Below, piece after piece: positions 1 through 5,707 of a stretch of DNA of 5,707 bases (its first letter is position 1; the number at the start of each line of letters is the position of its first letter). The position numbers were made by a program, and so were the translations under genes. Origin of the DNA: Ruminococcus sp. UBA4275 (GTDB lineage: Bacteria > Bacillota > Clostridia > Oscillospirales > Ruminococcaceae); contig DGVV01000057.1 of NCBI GenBank assembly GCA_002395085.1, forward strand, positions 1-5,707. Reading direction: 5' to 3'. Under the pieces are notes generated by a model, which had not been told where the DNA came from, made no database searches, and saw nothing but the letters and a program-made list of their open reading frames with translations.

Positions 1-113
1 CTTTTTGAAAAAAGCGCGACCAAAAACTTCAGTTTGGATAAACAGATCATTCATTTGACAAATCATGTGTAGCCACATAAAAAGTTACATACCCTTATTT
101 TTCAGGAAAAATC

Positions 114-1223
114 TCAGTGGTCTGCTTTTTCTGATTGTTTTTCCGCGATTTCATGGACAAATGCCGCCAGTTCCCCGCTGTGCAGCAGCGGAGAACCGTG
201 TCCGCCGTCAACATATTTCATTTCCTTGTCAGGGGCGCTGACCGTATCAAAATACGCTGCGGCGACTTCAACCATGGTGCTGAATCCGTGATCCTTTGCG
301 CCATCAATCAGATAAAACGGCACCTGATACTCTGTTTTCCCGTCAATCGGAATTTGACCGCACAGTTCGTCACCGAAAATGTCGCCGCCGGTCAGCACCG
401 TGTCGATGTATTCGGCGTAAGCGGGCGTATTCATCAGCTGACGGTACTGTTCCGTTACTGTGCAGTACGGATTGAACAGGATTCCTGCGATGAGACTGAA
501 ATCGGAATCCCGGAACAGATTGTCGTTGTAGGAATACTGCGAATATCCAAGCCGATAGACGATTTCCTTCTGATTCTTCATGCCGGCTTCCGGATCGAAC
601 TGTTCTGCCGCTGCATGAATCTCAGGATCATTTTGGGTCAGGGAGAGCATATGATCTTTGTATGCCTTCTGACTGATCTTCTCATTGACAACCAGACCGG
701 ATGTAATGAGTGCATCGTATTTTTCGGGGTATTCCAGCGCAAGATTTGCTGCAAGCAGAGAGCCCCATGAATGCCCGAACAGCGTGATCTTCTCCTTGTG
801 CAGATAGTCGCACAGGAAATCTGTCAATGCCTTGCCGTCTTCGATCATCAGTTCGCCTGTGACCGGATCGGTCTCCTGATAATCCGGATAATTGTGTCCG
901 CAGCCGCGCTGATCCCATTCCACGATCGTATAATCCGCGCTGAGCTTGCGGAAGGCGATCCAGTCGAATGTGATTGACGGATAGCACGGACCGCCGTGCA
1001 GAAACAGCAGTACCGGATTGTTCACATCCTGTCCGTAGATACAGATCCACTGCTTTGTGCCGTTGATGTCTGCATACATGGATTCGTTGATTCCGCCTTC
1101 CGGCGTGCGGCGGTTGATCTGCCTGCCGATTACGATGACCAGAATCTCAATGACGATCAGTGTAATCAGAATGATGCAGATCCATTTGACGATTTTCAAA
1201 AGTTTTCCAATAAATTGTTTCAT
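114..1223 (-). CDS. Membrane-anchored alpha/beta hydrolase, proline iminopeptidase-like (S33 type)
   Basis: Predicted serine hydrolase of 369 aa. The start is the ATG at 1221-1223, because AAAGGAG sits 6 nt ahead of it. A start further upstream is open to 1313 but would overlap the kinase gene by about 60 nt and lacks this site. Residues 11-33 form one strongly hydrophobic segment after a lysine-rich N-terminus (MKQFIGKLLKIVK), so it looks like an uncleaved signal anchor. The catalytic domain may face outward, which is inference. The alpha/beta-hydrolase core shows the oxyanion motif HGGP at 76-79 (followed by Cys instead of the usual Gly), DQRG at 104-107, the nucleophile elbow GHSWGS with Ser152, a likely acid at Asp311 (GAKDHG) and a likely His342 (GGHGS). 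The HGGP/DQRG/GHSWG set is typical of proline iminopeptidases, which remove N-terminal proline from peptides, but related esterases and amidases share it, so the substrate is open. It is the last gene of the array, 31 nt behind the histidine kinase, suggesting co-expression with the two-component system. Confidence 0.88.
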   Translation of the reverse strand: MKQFIGKLLKIVKWICIILITLIVIEILVIVIGRQINRRTPEGGINESMYADINGTKQWICIYGQDVNNPVLLFLHGGPCYPSITFDWIAFRKLSADYTIVEWDQRGCGHNYPDYQETDPVTGELMIEDGKALTDFLCDYLHKEKITLFGHSWGSLLAANLALEYPEKYDALITSGLVVNEKISQKAYKDHMLSLTQNDPEIHAAAEQFDPEAGMKNQKEIVYRLGYSQYSYNDNLFRDSDFSLIAGILFNPYCTVTEQYRQLMNTPAYAEYIDTVLTGGDIFGDELCGQIPIDGKTEYQVPFYLIDGAKDHGFSTMVEVAAAYFDTVSAPDKEMKYVDGGHGSPLLHSGELAAFVHEIAEKQSEKADH

Positions 1224-1229
1224 ATTTTG

Positions 1230-1236
1230 CTCCTTT
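1230..1236 (-). promoter_or_regulatory. Ribosome binding site AAAGGAG that fixes the hydrolase start
   Basis: On the minus strand AAAGGAG is followed by 6 nt (CAAAAT) and ATG. It is a near-perfect match to the 16S anti-Shine-Dalgarno complement and decides between the start at 1223 and the longer open frame to 1313. It lies in the 31-nt gap after the kinase stop codon, so the hydrolase can be translated independently of the kinase. Confidence 0.85.
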
Positions 1237-1254
1237 GTGTTCGGTTGATCGCAG

Positions 1255-2397
1255 TTATTCAGGATTTGCAGTGTAGAATTCCGCAGTGACTTTTCCGCCG
1301 CCGTTTTCTGCATTGGCGAGACGGATTTTTCCGCCGTGTTTCATGCAAAGCAGGCGGCAGATGTACAGTCCCAGTCCGAAATGAACATCGGAATTCCCTT
1401 CCTCGCGGTAAAACGGGCGGTCGGCTTTTCGGAGCGCTTCCTCCGTAAATCCGCAGCCGTCATCCTGTACGGTAATGCAAAGGAAATCCCCCTGCATTTT
1501 CATTTCTGCCGTCACAGCGGTATTTGCATAACGAAGTGCATTTGCTGCAAGGTTTTCAAACACTTGCATCACCAGTTCCGAATCAATCGGGACAGACTGA
1601 TCAGGATGCGGACAGGGTTTCATGTGAAACTGCTTTGCTTCGCAGAGCAGCGATCCTGTTTCCGCAAGCTGTGCGTGAAGCGCAGAAAGTGTAGTTTGTG
1701 TCCGTTTCGGTGTGATGTCCTCAAGCTTTTGTACAGCGTTCATTTGCTCGGTATATTGCCGCAGCCGGTTGATCTGCCGTTCCATTTTTTGCAGGATTTC
1801 CGTTTGCTTGGCAGGCGGGAGCTGACCTTCATATTTCTGCATCAGTTCCACATATCCGGAGAGAACGGTCAGCGGCGTGCGGAGATCGTGTGAAAAAGCC
1901 GCAGAAAGCCGTTTGCGTTCCTCCATGCTTTGCCAGATTTCGAGATTGCTTTCAAACAGTTTCTGCCGCATCTCATCAAATGCGCTGCACAGTGTTCCAA
2001 GCTCATTGTTTTTGCGGTACTGCACTTTGAAATCCAGCTCGTTTTCGGAGATTTGTTTTGCTGCATTTGTGAGTATTTCGATTGGTTTACGCAATTCGCG
2101 GCTGTAAAAAAAATAGCCTGTCACGAGAATACAAAGCAAAACCCAGACCGGCAGCAGCACATAATCAGCGTGTGAAACGGCAAACAGCATAATTCCTTCC
2201 CGGCTGCGCGACCAGATAATCTGATTATTATGTATTGTGAGTTTCACTACAGGAAATATTTTGACAGCACTTGCACGCAGGAGATTGAGGAGAAACCGGA
2301 TGCCCTGTGAACCGATCAGGATTGCAGCGAGACAAACCGGAATATAACCAATCAGCGCGGTGCGGATAGAATGTTGTTTTTGTTTCACAGTATCCAT
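1255..2397 (-). CDS. Sensor histidine kinase (HAMP-HisKA-HATPase), partner of the adjacent response regulator
   Basis: Membrane sensor kinase of 380 aa. Two hydrophobic segments, about residues 13-39 and 79-98, flank a short extracytoplasmic loop of about 40 residues with no recognisable ligand-binding fold. A HAMP linker follows (about 99-150). The dimerisation/phosphoacceptor helix contains SHDLRTPL with His170 as the phosphorylation site. The ATPase domain shows the N box (ENLAANALRYA, 281-291), the G1 box DDGCGF (312-317) and the G2 box GLGLYI (341-346), so all key catalytic motifs are present. The ATG at 2395-2397 lies inside the end of the response regulator gene: the two overlap by 13 nt, with only a weak GGG-type site 6 nt upstream, which points to translational coupling. 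A small loop and two membrane passes are common in Firmicute kinases that sense cell-envelope stress, antimicrobial peptides or an accessory membrane protein, but the signal cannot be read from the sequence. The domain call is firm and the stimulus is unknown. Confidence 0.95.
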   Translation of the reverse strand: MDTVKQKQHSIRTALIGYIPVCLAAILIGSQGIRFLLNLLRASAVKIFPVVKLTIHNNQIIWSRSREGIMLFAVSHADYVLLPVWVLLCILVTGYFFYSRELRKPIEILTNAAKQISENELDFKVQYRKNNELGTLCSAFDEMRQKLFESNLEIWQSMEERKRLSAAFSHDLRTPLTVLSGYVELMQKYEGQLPPAKQTEILQKMERQINRLRQYTEQMNAVQKLEDITPKRTQTTLSALHAQLAETGSLLCEAKQFHMKPCPHPDQSVPIDSELVMQVFENLAANALRYANTAVTAEMKMQGDFLCITVQDDGCGFTEEALRKADRPFYREEGNSDVHFGLGLYICRLLCMKHGGKIRLANAENGGGKVTAEFYTANPE

Positions 2398-3056
2398 TTG
2401 TATCCCATACCCCAGACTGTTTCGATGTGCTTTTCTTCCCCGTATCTGCCAAGTTTTGCGCGCAGGCGGCGGATATGTTCTGCGACAACGGAGCTGTCTC
2501 CTTCCGCATCGTATCCCCAGATTCGTTCGTAAATCCGTTCTTTGTCAAAAACCTGTCCTGCGTTTTCAGAGAGCAGCTCCAGAATACTGTACTCTTTTTT
2601 TGCAAGGTCAATCTGCTTTCCGCCTGCGGAAACCGTTTTGGCGGTGTAGTCAATCGTGAGACTGCCGCACAGCAGCACATTCCGGCGGACGGTCTCACGG
2701 TGATCTCTGCGGATATGTGCAGCTACACGCGCTCCCAGTTCATCCAGTGAAAACGGCTTGATGATATAATCGTCTCCGCCGGCAGTAAAACCCGCAATCT
2801 TGTCGTTGTTTTCAATGCGGGCAGTGAGAAACAGAATCGGACAGCTTACACTGTCGCGGATGCGCCGGCAGACACTCAGGCCGTCTGCTTCCGGCATATT
2901 GATGTCAAGCAGAATAATGTCAGGCATTTTGGATACCGCAGCGATTGCCTCCGCACCGTTTGAAGCGGTGAGGACGAGATAGCCGTTGATCTCGAAATAA
3001 TCGCGCAGCATACTGACAACATCGGGTTCGTCGTCTGCAATCAGAATCTTGTACAT
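2385..3056 (-). CDS. OmpR/PhoB-family response regulator transcription factor
   Basis: Two-domain response regulator of 223 aa, the usual length for this family. The receiver domain (about 1-118) has the acidic pair Asp8/Asp9, phosphoacceptor Asp51 in LLDINMP, the switch Thr78 in LTAR, and Lys100 in IIKPF, so it should be phosphorylatable. The stretch GGDDYIIKPFSLDEL is typical of Firmicute OmpR-type regulators. A winged-helix DNA-binding domain occupies about 129-223, with the recognition-helix region VVAEHIRRLRAKL and the closing hairpin VWGMGYKW. The start at 3054-3056 follows GAGGTGA with good spacing (site at 3061-3067). The gene begins 38 nt after the glycerate kinase stop and overlaps the histidine kinase by 13 nt, so the two signalling proteins form a cognate pair. 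I see no convincing promoter in the 38-nt gap. Its DNA target is unknown; the hydrolase gene or its own array are natural candidates by position. Confidence 0.96.
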   Translation of the reverse strand: MYKILIADDEPDVVSMLRDYFEINGYLVLTASNGAEAIAAVSKMPDIILLDINMPEADGLSVCRRIRDSVSCPILFLTARIENNDKIAGFTAGGDDYIIKPFSLDELGARVAAHIRRDHRETVRRNVLLCGSLTIDYTAKTVSAGGKQIDLAKKEYSILELLSENAGQVFDKERIYERIWGYDAEGDSSVVAEHIRRLRAKLGRYGEEKHIETVWGMGYKWIL

Positions 3057-3094
3057 GGTTTCACCTCATTTTGTTCGGCGTTTGTATGGCAAAG

Positions 3095-4240
3095 TCAGAT
3101 TTTATAATCCTTTGTGCAGCGTATGACGCGGAAAACCTGTTCTGCGGTCTGTGCAAGACTGCGTTTTGCCGTATCGGGCTGCATAGCTTCTGCGGGTGTA
3201 CAGCAGGTTTGCAGGATTGAAAAAAAGGCGTCAATGCCGCATTGGTGCAGTGTGTCATCGGGGCAGGTGATGCCGCTGAATGCCACGACGGGTTTGCCGG
3301 TTTGTTTTGCAATTTCTGCGATGCCGGCAGGAGCTTTGCCCATTGCCGTCTGTGCATCAAGACAGCCTTCTCCCGTCACAATCAGATCTGCACACCGGAT
3401 TGCTGCTGTCAGATTTGTTTGTTCCGCAATCAGCCGGATTCCGTTTATGAGTTCCGCGTGCAGAAAGCTGCGAAGCGCAAAACCGATTCCGCCTGCCGCG
3501 CCTGAGCCAGCAAGGCAGGGGTCTGCGTCCGGCAGAATCTGCTGTACAATCCCCGCAAAATGCCGGATGGCATCGTCCATATCTGCAAGCTGTGATGCAT
3601 CTGCACCTTTCTGCGGTGCAAATACATAGGTGCAGCCCTGCGGACCGTACAGCGGATTTGTTACATCGCACGCAACACGGATTGTGCTTTCACGCAATGC
3701 AGTCAGAATGCTGTTTCCGTCGATGCTGCTTATTTCTGACAGTCCGGCATTGCCCGCCTGAACGGGAACACCGTCCGCATTCAAAAACCGGAAACCTAGT
3801 GCTTGCAGGCATCCGGTGCCGCAGTCATTGGTCGCACTGCCGCCTATGCCGAGAATCAGATTCCGGCAGCCCTGTGCCAGCGCATCGGCAATCATCTCTC
3901 CGAAACCGAACGTGGTCGTATGCATCGGATTGCGTTCCTGCATTGTCAGCAGCGGCAATCCGGATGCAGCAGACATTTCAATAACCGCAGTCCGGTCCGG
4001 AAGAATACCGTACTGCGCGCAGATTGGTCTGCCAAGCGGGTCATGGACAGAAACAGAGCGGTATATACCATGCAGACCGTCTGTCAGCGCTGCCGTTGTA
4101 CCTTCTCCGCCGTCCGCGACCGGAAACACCAGAATATCAGCATCCGGCATGGCGCGCCGAATTCCATCGGCGGCGGCATTGCCCGCTTCTGCTGAGGTGA
4201 GACTGCCCTTAAAAGAGTCGATTGCAACAACGATTTTCAT
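3095..4240 (-). CDS. Glycerate 2-kinase (GarK/GlxK family)
   Basis: ATP-dependent kinase that phosphorylates D-glycerate, in the GarK/GlxK family to 2-phosphoglycerate, feeding glycerate into lower glycolysis in the cytoplasm. The protein is 381 aa, the usual family length. The family's N-terminal signature is present (MKIVVAIDSFKGS, 1-13), followed by PVADGGEGT (40-48), the central glycine-rich GIGGSATNDCGTG (131-143), CDVTNPLYGP (191-200), GSGAAGGIG (245-253), and TGEGCLDAQT (289-298) with the following GKAP. The start is the ATG at 4238-4240: it begins exactly at the conserved MKIVVAIDSFKGS and follows GAGGT by 5 nt. The open frame continues upstream to 4342 but only by overlapping the previous gene. 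It starts 8 nt after the upstream stop codon and ends 38 nt before the response regulator. No other glycerate, glyoxylate or sugar-acid gene is visible nearby, so it is probably housekeeping salvage here, not part of a dedicated catabolic operon. Confidence 0.96.
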   Translation of the reverse strand: MKIVVAIDSFKGSLTSAEAGNAAADGIRRAMPDADILVFPVADGGEGTTAALTDGLHGIYRSVSVHDPLGRPICAQYGILPDRTAVIEMSAASGLPLLTMQERNPMHTTTFGFGEMIADALAQGCRNLILGIGGSATNDCGTGCLQALGFRFLNADGVPVQAGNAGLSEISSIDGNSILTALRESTIRVACDVTNPLYGPQGCTYVFAPQKGADASQLADMDDAIRHFAGIVQQILPDADPCLAGSGAAGGIGFALRSFLHAELINGIRLIAEQTNLTAAIRCADLIVTGEGCLDAQTAMGKAPAGIAEIAKQTGKPVVAFSGITCPDDTLHQCGIDAFFSILQTCCTPAEAMQPDTAKRSLAQTAEQVFRVIRCTKDYKI

Positions 4241-4245
4241 GCTGT

Positions 4246-4250
4246 ACCTC
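4246..4250 (-). promoter_or_regulatory. Ribosome binding site of glycerate kinase, overlapping the upstream stop codon
   Basis: On the minus strand the stop codon TGA (4249-4251) of the DUF434-type gene runs straight into GAGGT, 5 nt ahead of the glycerate kinase ATG. Ribosomes finishing the first gene therefore end on the binding site of the second, which supports translational coupling and fixes the kinase start at 4240. Confidence 0.8.
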
Positions 4251-4968
4251 ACGTATTGTTCTGCGGCAGAATGTCTATGCAGCGAAAGCCGCAAAGCTGT
4301 GTATCGAGGATGTATCTGACCAGATTCATCCAATTGATGCACACCTCAAGAATGTATGCATCGCCCGTGGCCACAAGCGGTTTGGTTTTCAGGAGGGCAT
4401 CAACCGGATTTTCGGTTTGAACATCCAGCGAAAACGGGCAGTTCTCCGCAAGTTCCAGTATTCGCTGACGCAGTTTGCCGGAGTGGGAAACCGGTTTATC
4501 CAGCAGAATGACCGCCTCTTTTACCCGCAGCGATTCCAGTCCGCGCAGCAATGCAGCAATCGCAAGGTCAGTCTGCGGAATCAGGTGATATGTGCCGTGC
4601 AGACCTGCAAGGTCACGCACAGCCCCATCCATACAGCAAAAAAGCATCGAATCGGAAAAAGCGATTTCCAGCCCGATGACGACATTGAAACCGTCTATAT
4701 AAATCGTTTTCCCGCTGATGTCCGTGACTTCGCGGCTTTGAATGTTACGGATTCGTGCATCGGAAGCGACAGTTCTGGTCAGTGCAAGCCGCTGACGTTC
4801 CGAAAACTGGTAGTGGTCTCCGACAAAGCGTGCCGCTGCGGTCACGGGATAACCGCGGTTCAGCAGATAACAAATCTCTGCGGCAGCATTGCGGAGTTTC
4901 GGGAGATTCTGTTCGCTGAAATCCTGCTGATCTGCGGGCAGATAGCCGCGTTTTTGTTGACTTGTCAT
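4249..4968 (-). CDS. DUF434/DUF5616-type protein, predicted PIN/NYN-like nuclease domain
   Basis: Cytoplasmic protein of 239 aa without signal peptide or membrane segment. Residues about 20-70 (LRNAAAEICYLLNRGYP, then FVGDHYQFSERQR) match my recollection of the DUF434 helical domain. Residues about 86-239 begin with TIYIDGFNVVIGLE, a beta strand ending in Asp92 and Asn95, as in NYN/PIN-like nuclease folds (IDGxN). Further conserved-looking acidic or polar positions follow: Asp157 in VILLDKPVSHSGK, Asp190, and Thr201/Asp203 in VATGDAYIL. That spacing fits a metal-binding acidic cluster, so an RNase-like activity is a reasonable guess; it is inference from pattern, since I know of no assigned function. 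The start at 4966-4968 has GAGGG 7 nt upstream and lies about 32 nt after the predicted transcription start. It is the first gene of the array, 8 nt ahead of glycerate kinase. No antitoxin-like partner is beside it, so a toxin role is not supported. Confidence 0.8.
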   Translation of the reverse strand: MTSQQKRGYLPADQQDFSEQNLPKLRNAAAEICYLLNRGYPVTAAARFVGDHYQFSERQRLALTRTVASDARIRNIQSREVTDISGKTIYIDGFNVVIGLEIAFSDSMLFCCMDGAVRDLAGLHGTYHLIPQTDLAIAALLRGLESLRVKEAVILLDKPVSHSGKLRQRILELAENCPFSLDVQTENPVDALLKTKPLVATGDAYILEVCINWMNLVRYILDTQLCGFRCIDILPQNNT

Positions 4969-5006
4969 GTATTATCCCTCTTGTGGATGATTATACGGAT
5001 GATAAC

Positions 5007-5035
5007 AGTATACCACAGCCAATATGAATTGTCAA
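5007..5035 (-). promoter_or_regulatory. Strong sigma-A promoter driving the five-gene array
   Basis: On the minus strand a perfect -35 TTGACA (5030-5035) is separated by exactly 17 bp from the -10 TATACT (5007-5012), which is preceded by TGG, giving an extended -10. Transcription would start near position 5000, leaving a leader of about 32 nt before the ATG at 4968. A perfect TATAAT also occurs at 4990-4995 but has no matching -35 (CTGTGG at that distance), so it is less likely to be the main start. No regulator operator is evident. Confidence 0.85.
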
Positions 5036-5089
5036 ACCGGCATGGTGCATCAGACTGAAAAAGCGCATTGTACGAACATTTTTCATGCT

Positions 5090-5572
5090 TCATTTCTGCC
5101 GTATGACCGCCCATGCTGCAATCAGTTTTTCGAGTGTCCAGGCAGCATTTGCAGGACTGGTTGAAGGCAGCCGCACAGCACTTTTTTCAAGGGCAGGCTG
5201 CTGATATTTGGCATAAAACTTTGCAGCCGTACCGCCGTTGACATACACCTGCCGGATCTGTGCTGCGGCGAAGATCGGGGAGAGATCATTTGGTATCACA
5301 TTCCGGATGCTGCTGTCCGATGAGCCGACAATTTCACAGGACGCAATGACATCCCAGAGTGCTATGTGATTTTGCAGCAGAAATGTACGTTTTTCCTCAA
5401 TCGACTGCGGTGTTTCGCATCCGAAAACAGCAGCGGTGACACGCCAGAAACGGTTCTGCGGGTGACCGTAAAAAAACTGCTGTTCCCGCGATTTGACAGA
5501 AGGGAAACTGCCGAGAATCAGAATTTCAGAGTGTGCGTTATACAGCGGAGGAAACGGGTGTTGAATCTGCAT
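5090..5572 (-). CDS. Hypoxanthine-DNA (deoxyinosine) glycosylase, UDG superfamily
   Basis: Base-excision-repair enzyme of 160 aa, the usual length for the small family 6-like hypoxanthine-DNA glycosylases. These cut deaminated adenine (hypoxanthine) from DNA and leave an abasic site. The UDG fold is seen in the first motif ILGSFPSVKSRE (18-30), followed at once by the family-typical QFFYGHPQNRFW (32-43). Asn40 probably corresponds to the catalytic Asn of the characterised archaeal enzyme, and Asn112 in YVNGGTAAK to a second important Asn; both equivalences come from memory. ALWDVIASCEIVGSSDSSI (71-89) and the C-terminal motif LPSTSPANA (135-143) also fit the family. The start at 5570-5572 follows AGAAAGGA (5583-5590) with a rather long 10-nt spacer. 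The gene ends 55 nt before the -35 box of the next gene, with no good terminator between them, so read-through into the array is possible. A hairpin stands 25 nt upstream of the ATG. Being a UDG-superfamily enzyme is very likely; the exact lesion preference is less sure. Confidence 0.9.
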   Translation of the reverse strand: MQIQHPFPPLYNAHSEILILGSFPSVKSREQQFFYGHPQNRFWRVTAAVFGCETPQSIEEKRTFLLQNHIALWDVIASCEIVGSSDSSIRNVIPNDLSPIFAAAQIRQVYVNGGTAAKFYAKYQQPALEKSAVRLPSTSPANAAWTLEKLIAAWAVIRQK

Positions 5573-5597
5573 CCGGAATGCATCCTTTCTGATTGCA

Positions 5598-5629
5598 AAA
5601 GCTGCACGGGTTAAATTCCGTGCAGCTTT
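5598..5629. terminator. Perfect 12-bp hairpin upstream of the glycosylase: terminator or attenuator
   Basis: AAAGCTGCACGG (5598-5609) pairs perfectly with CCGTGCAGCTTT (5618-5629) around an 8-nt loop. Read on the minus strand the stem ends in TTTT, and on the plus strand in TTT, so it resembles a short-tailed intrinsic terminator usable in either direction. It ends only 8 nt before the glycosylase's AAAGGA ribosome binding site, leaving no room for a promoter between the two. It is therefore either the terminator of a gene beyond the right edge, an attenuator for the glycosylase, or an mRNA-stabilising 5' stem. Confidence 0.6.
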
Positions 5630-5664
5630 CAGCTTGTAGATAAAGTGTCTCCGACGGATTTATA

Positions 5665-5707
5665 TTGAGGGCTCTGCCCTCAAACTCCCGCTTAAGGGCT
5701 ACTAGCC
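5665..5707. repeat. Tandem hairpin intergenic repeat, truncated by the window end
   Basis: TTGAGGGC (5665-5672) and GCCCTCAA (5676-5683) form a perfect 8-bp stem with a TCT loop. Thirteen bases later GGCT (5697-5700) and AGCC (5704-5707) begin a second stem with an ACT loop that is cut by the window edge; the flank AAGG suggests it continues outside. The G+C-rich, closely spaced stems with 3-nt loops and the CTCCCGC spacer resemble the dispersed intergenic repeats I associate with Ruminococcaceae genomes. No open frame covers the stretch. Copy number cannot be judged from one copy. Confidence 0.45.

Noticed and set aside
55..83. TTGACA on the plus strand at 55-60 as a promoter
   Set aside because: At 17 bp the -10 would be TAAAAA, a poor match, and it would only drive antisense RNA into the hydrolase. 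No gene follows it on the plus strand.
97..112. Inverted repeat ATTTTTC-AG-GAAAAAT just after the hydrolase stop, as a terminator
   Set aside because: The stem has almost no G+C, the loop is only 2 nt and there is no T tract behind it on the minus strand. I would not call it an intrinsic terminator, so the end of the array remains undefined.
135..770. A 211-codon open frame on the plus strand
   Set aside because: It is fully antisense to the hydrolase, whose catalytic motifs and ribosome binding site are clear. It has no ribosome binding site and no recognisable domain, and its composition (rich in Cys, Arg, Ile, Phe) is that of a reverse-frame shadow.
1224..1313. N-terminal extension of the hydrolase by 30 residues
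   Set aside because: It would overlap the kinase's conserved coding end, and the ATG at 1223 has a perfectly spaced AAAGGAG.
4249..4968. Toxin-antitoxin module, because of the PIN/NYN-like domain
   Set aside because: The protein is longer than typical PIN toxins, carries an extra N-terminal domain, has a strong promoter of its own, and no small antitoxin gene adjoins it; the neighbour is a full-length metabolic kinase.
4222..5058. A 278-codon open frame on the plus strand
   Set aside because: It covers the DUF434-type gene and its promoter in antisense, starts inside the glycerate kinase gene, and shows no domain-like pattern. The minus-strand gene has promoter, ribosome binding site and domain matches.
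5036..5089. A terminator for the glycosylase gene between its stop and the next promoter
   Set aside because: A TGAAAAA/TTTTTCA pairing exists around a 16-nt unstructured loop, but it is A/T only and not a convincing stem.

Overview
The window is 5.7 kb with roughly balanced base composition. It looks like chromosomal DNA from a low-to-mid GC Firmicute, most likely a Clostridia gut-type bacterium of the Ruminococcus/Oscillospiraceae kind. The reasons are strong AAAGGAG/GAGGTGA ribosome binding sites, a textbook sigma-A promoter (TTGACA, 17 bp, extended -10), the family mix, and an intergenic hairpin-rich repeat of a style I associate with Ruminococcaceae. The taxonomic call is inference. All six supported protein genes lie on the minus strand, so the window reads from right to left.

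At the right edge (5598-5707) is intergenic DNA with three inverted repeats. Two are tightly spaced hairpins in what looks like a dispersed repeat cut by the window end. The third is a perfect 12-bp hairpin directly in front of the first gene. That gene (5090-5572) encodes a small uracil-DNA-glycosylase-superfamily enzyme, best matched to the hypoxanthine-DNA (deoxyinosine) glycosylase family.

A strong promoter (5007-5035) then starts a tight array of five genes: a DUF434/DUF5616-type protein with a PIN/NYN-like predicted nuclease domain (4249-4968), a glycerate 2-kinase (3095-4240), an OmpR-family response regulator (2385-3056), its partner sensor histidine kinase (1255-2397), and a membrane-anchored alpha/beta hydrolase of the proline iminopeptidase type (114-1223). 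Gaps are 8, 38, -13 (overlap) and 31 nt, and none contains a visible terminator. One transcript could therefore cover all five genes, although the regulator, kinase and hydrolase may also form a sub-operon with an internal promoter that I cannot see.

The regulator and kinase are clearly a cognate pair. The hydrolase behind them has its own excellent ribosome binding site and is the natural candidate for a regulated output or accessory part of the sensing system. The link of these three to the glycerate kinase and the putative nuclease is positional only. I see no tRNA, rRNA, CRISPR array, transposase or phage gene. I also see no clearly new multi-gene system. The least understood parts are the DUF434/DUF5616 protein, the regulator-kinase-hydrolase cassette, and the hairpins upstream of the glycosylase.
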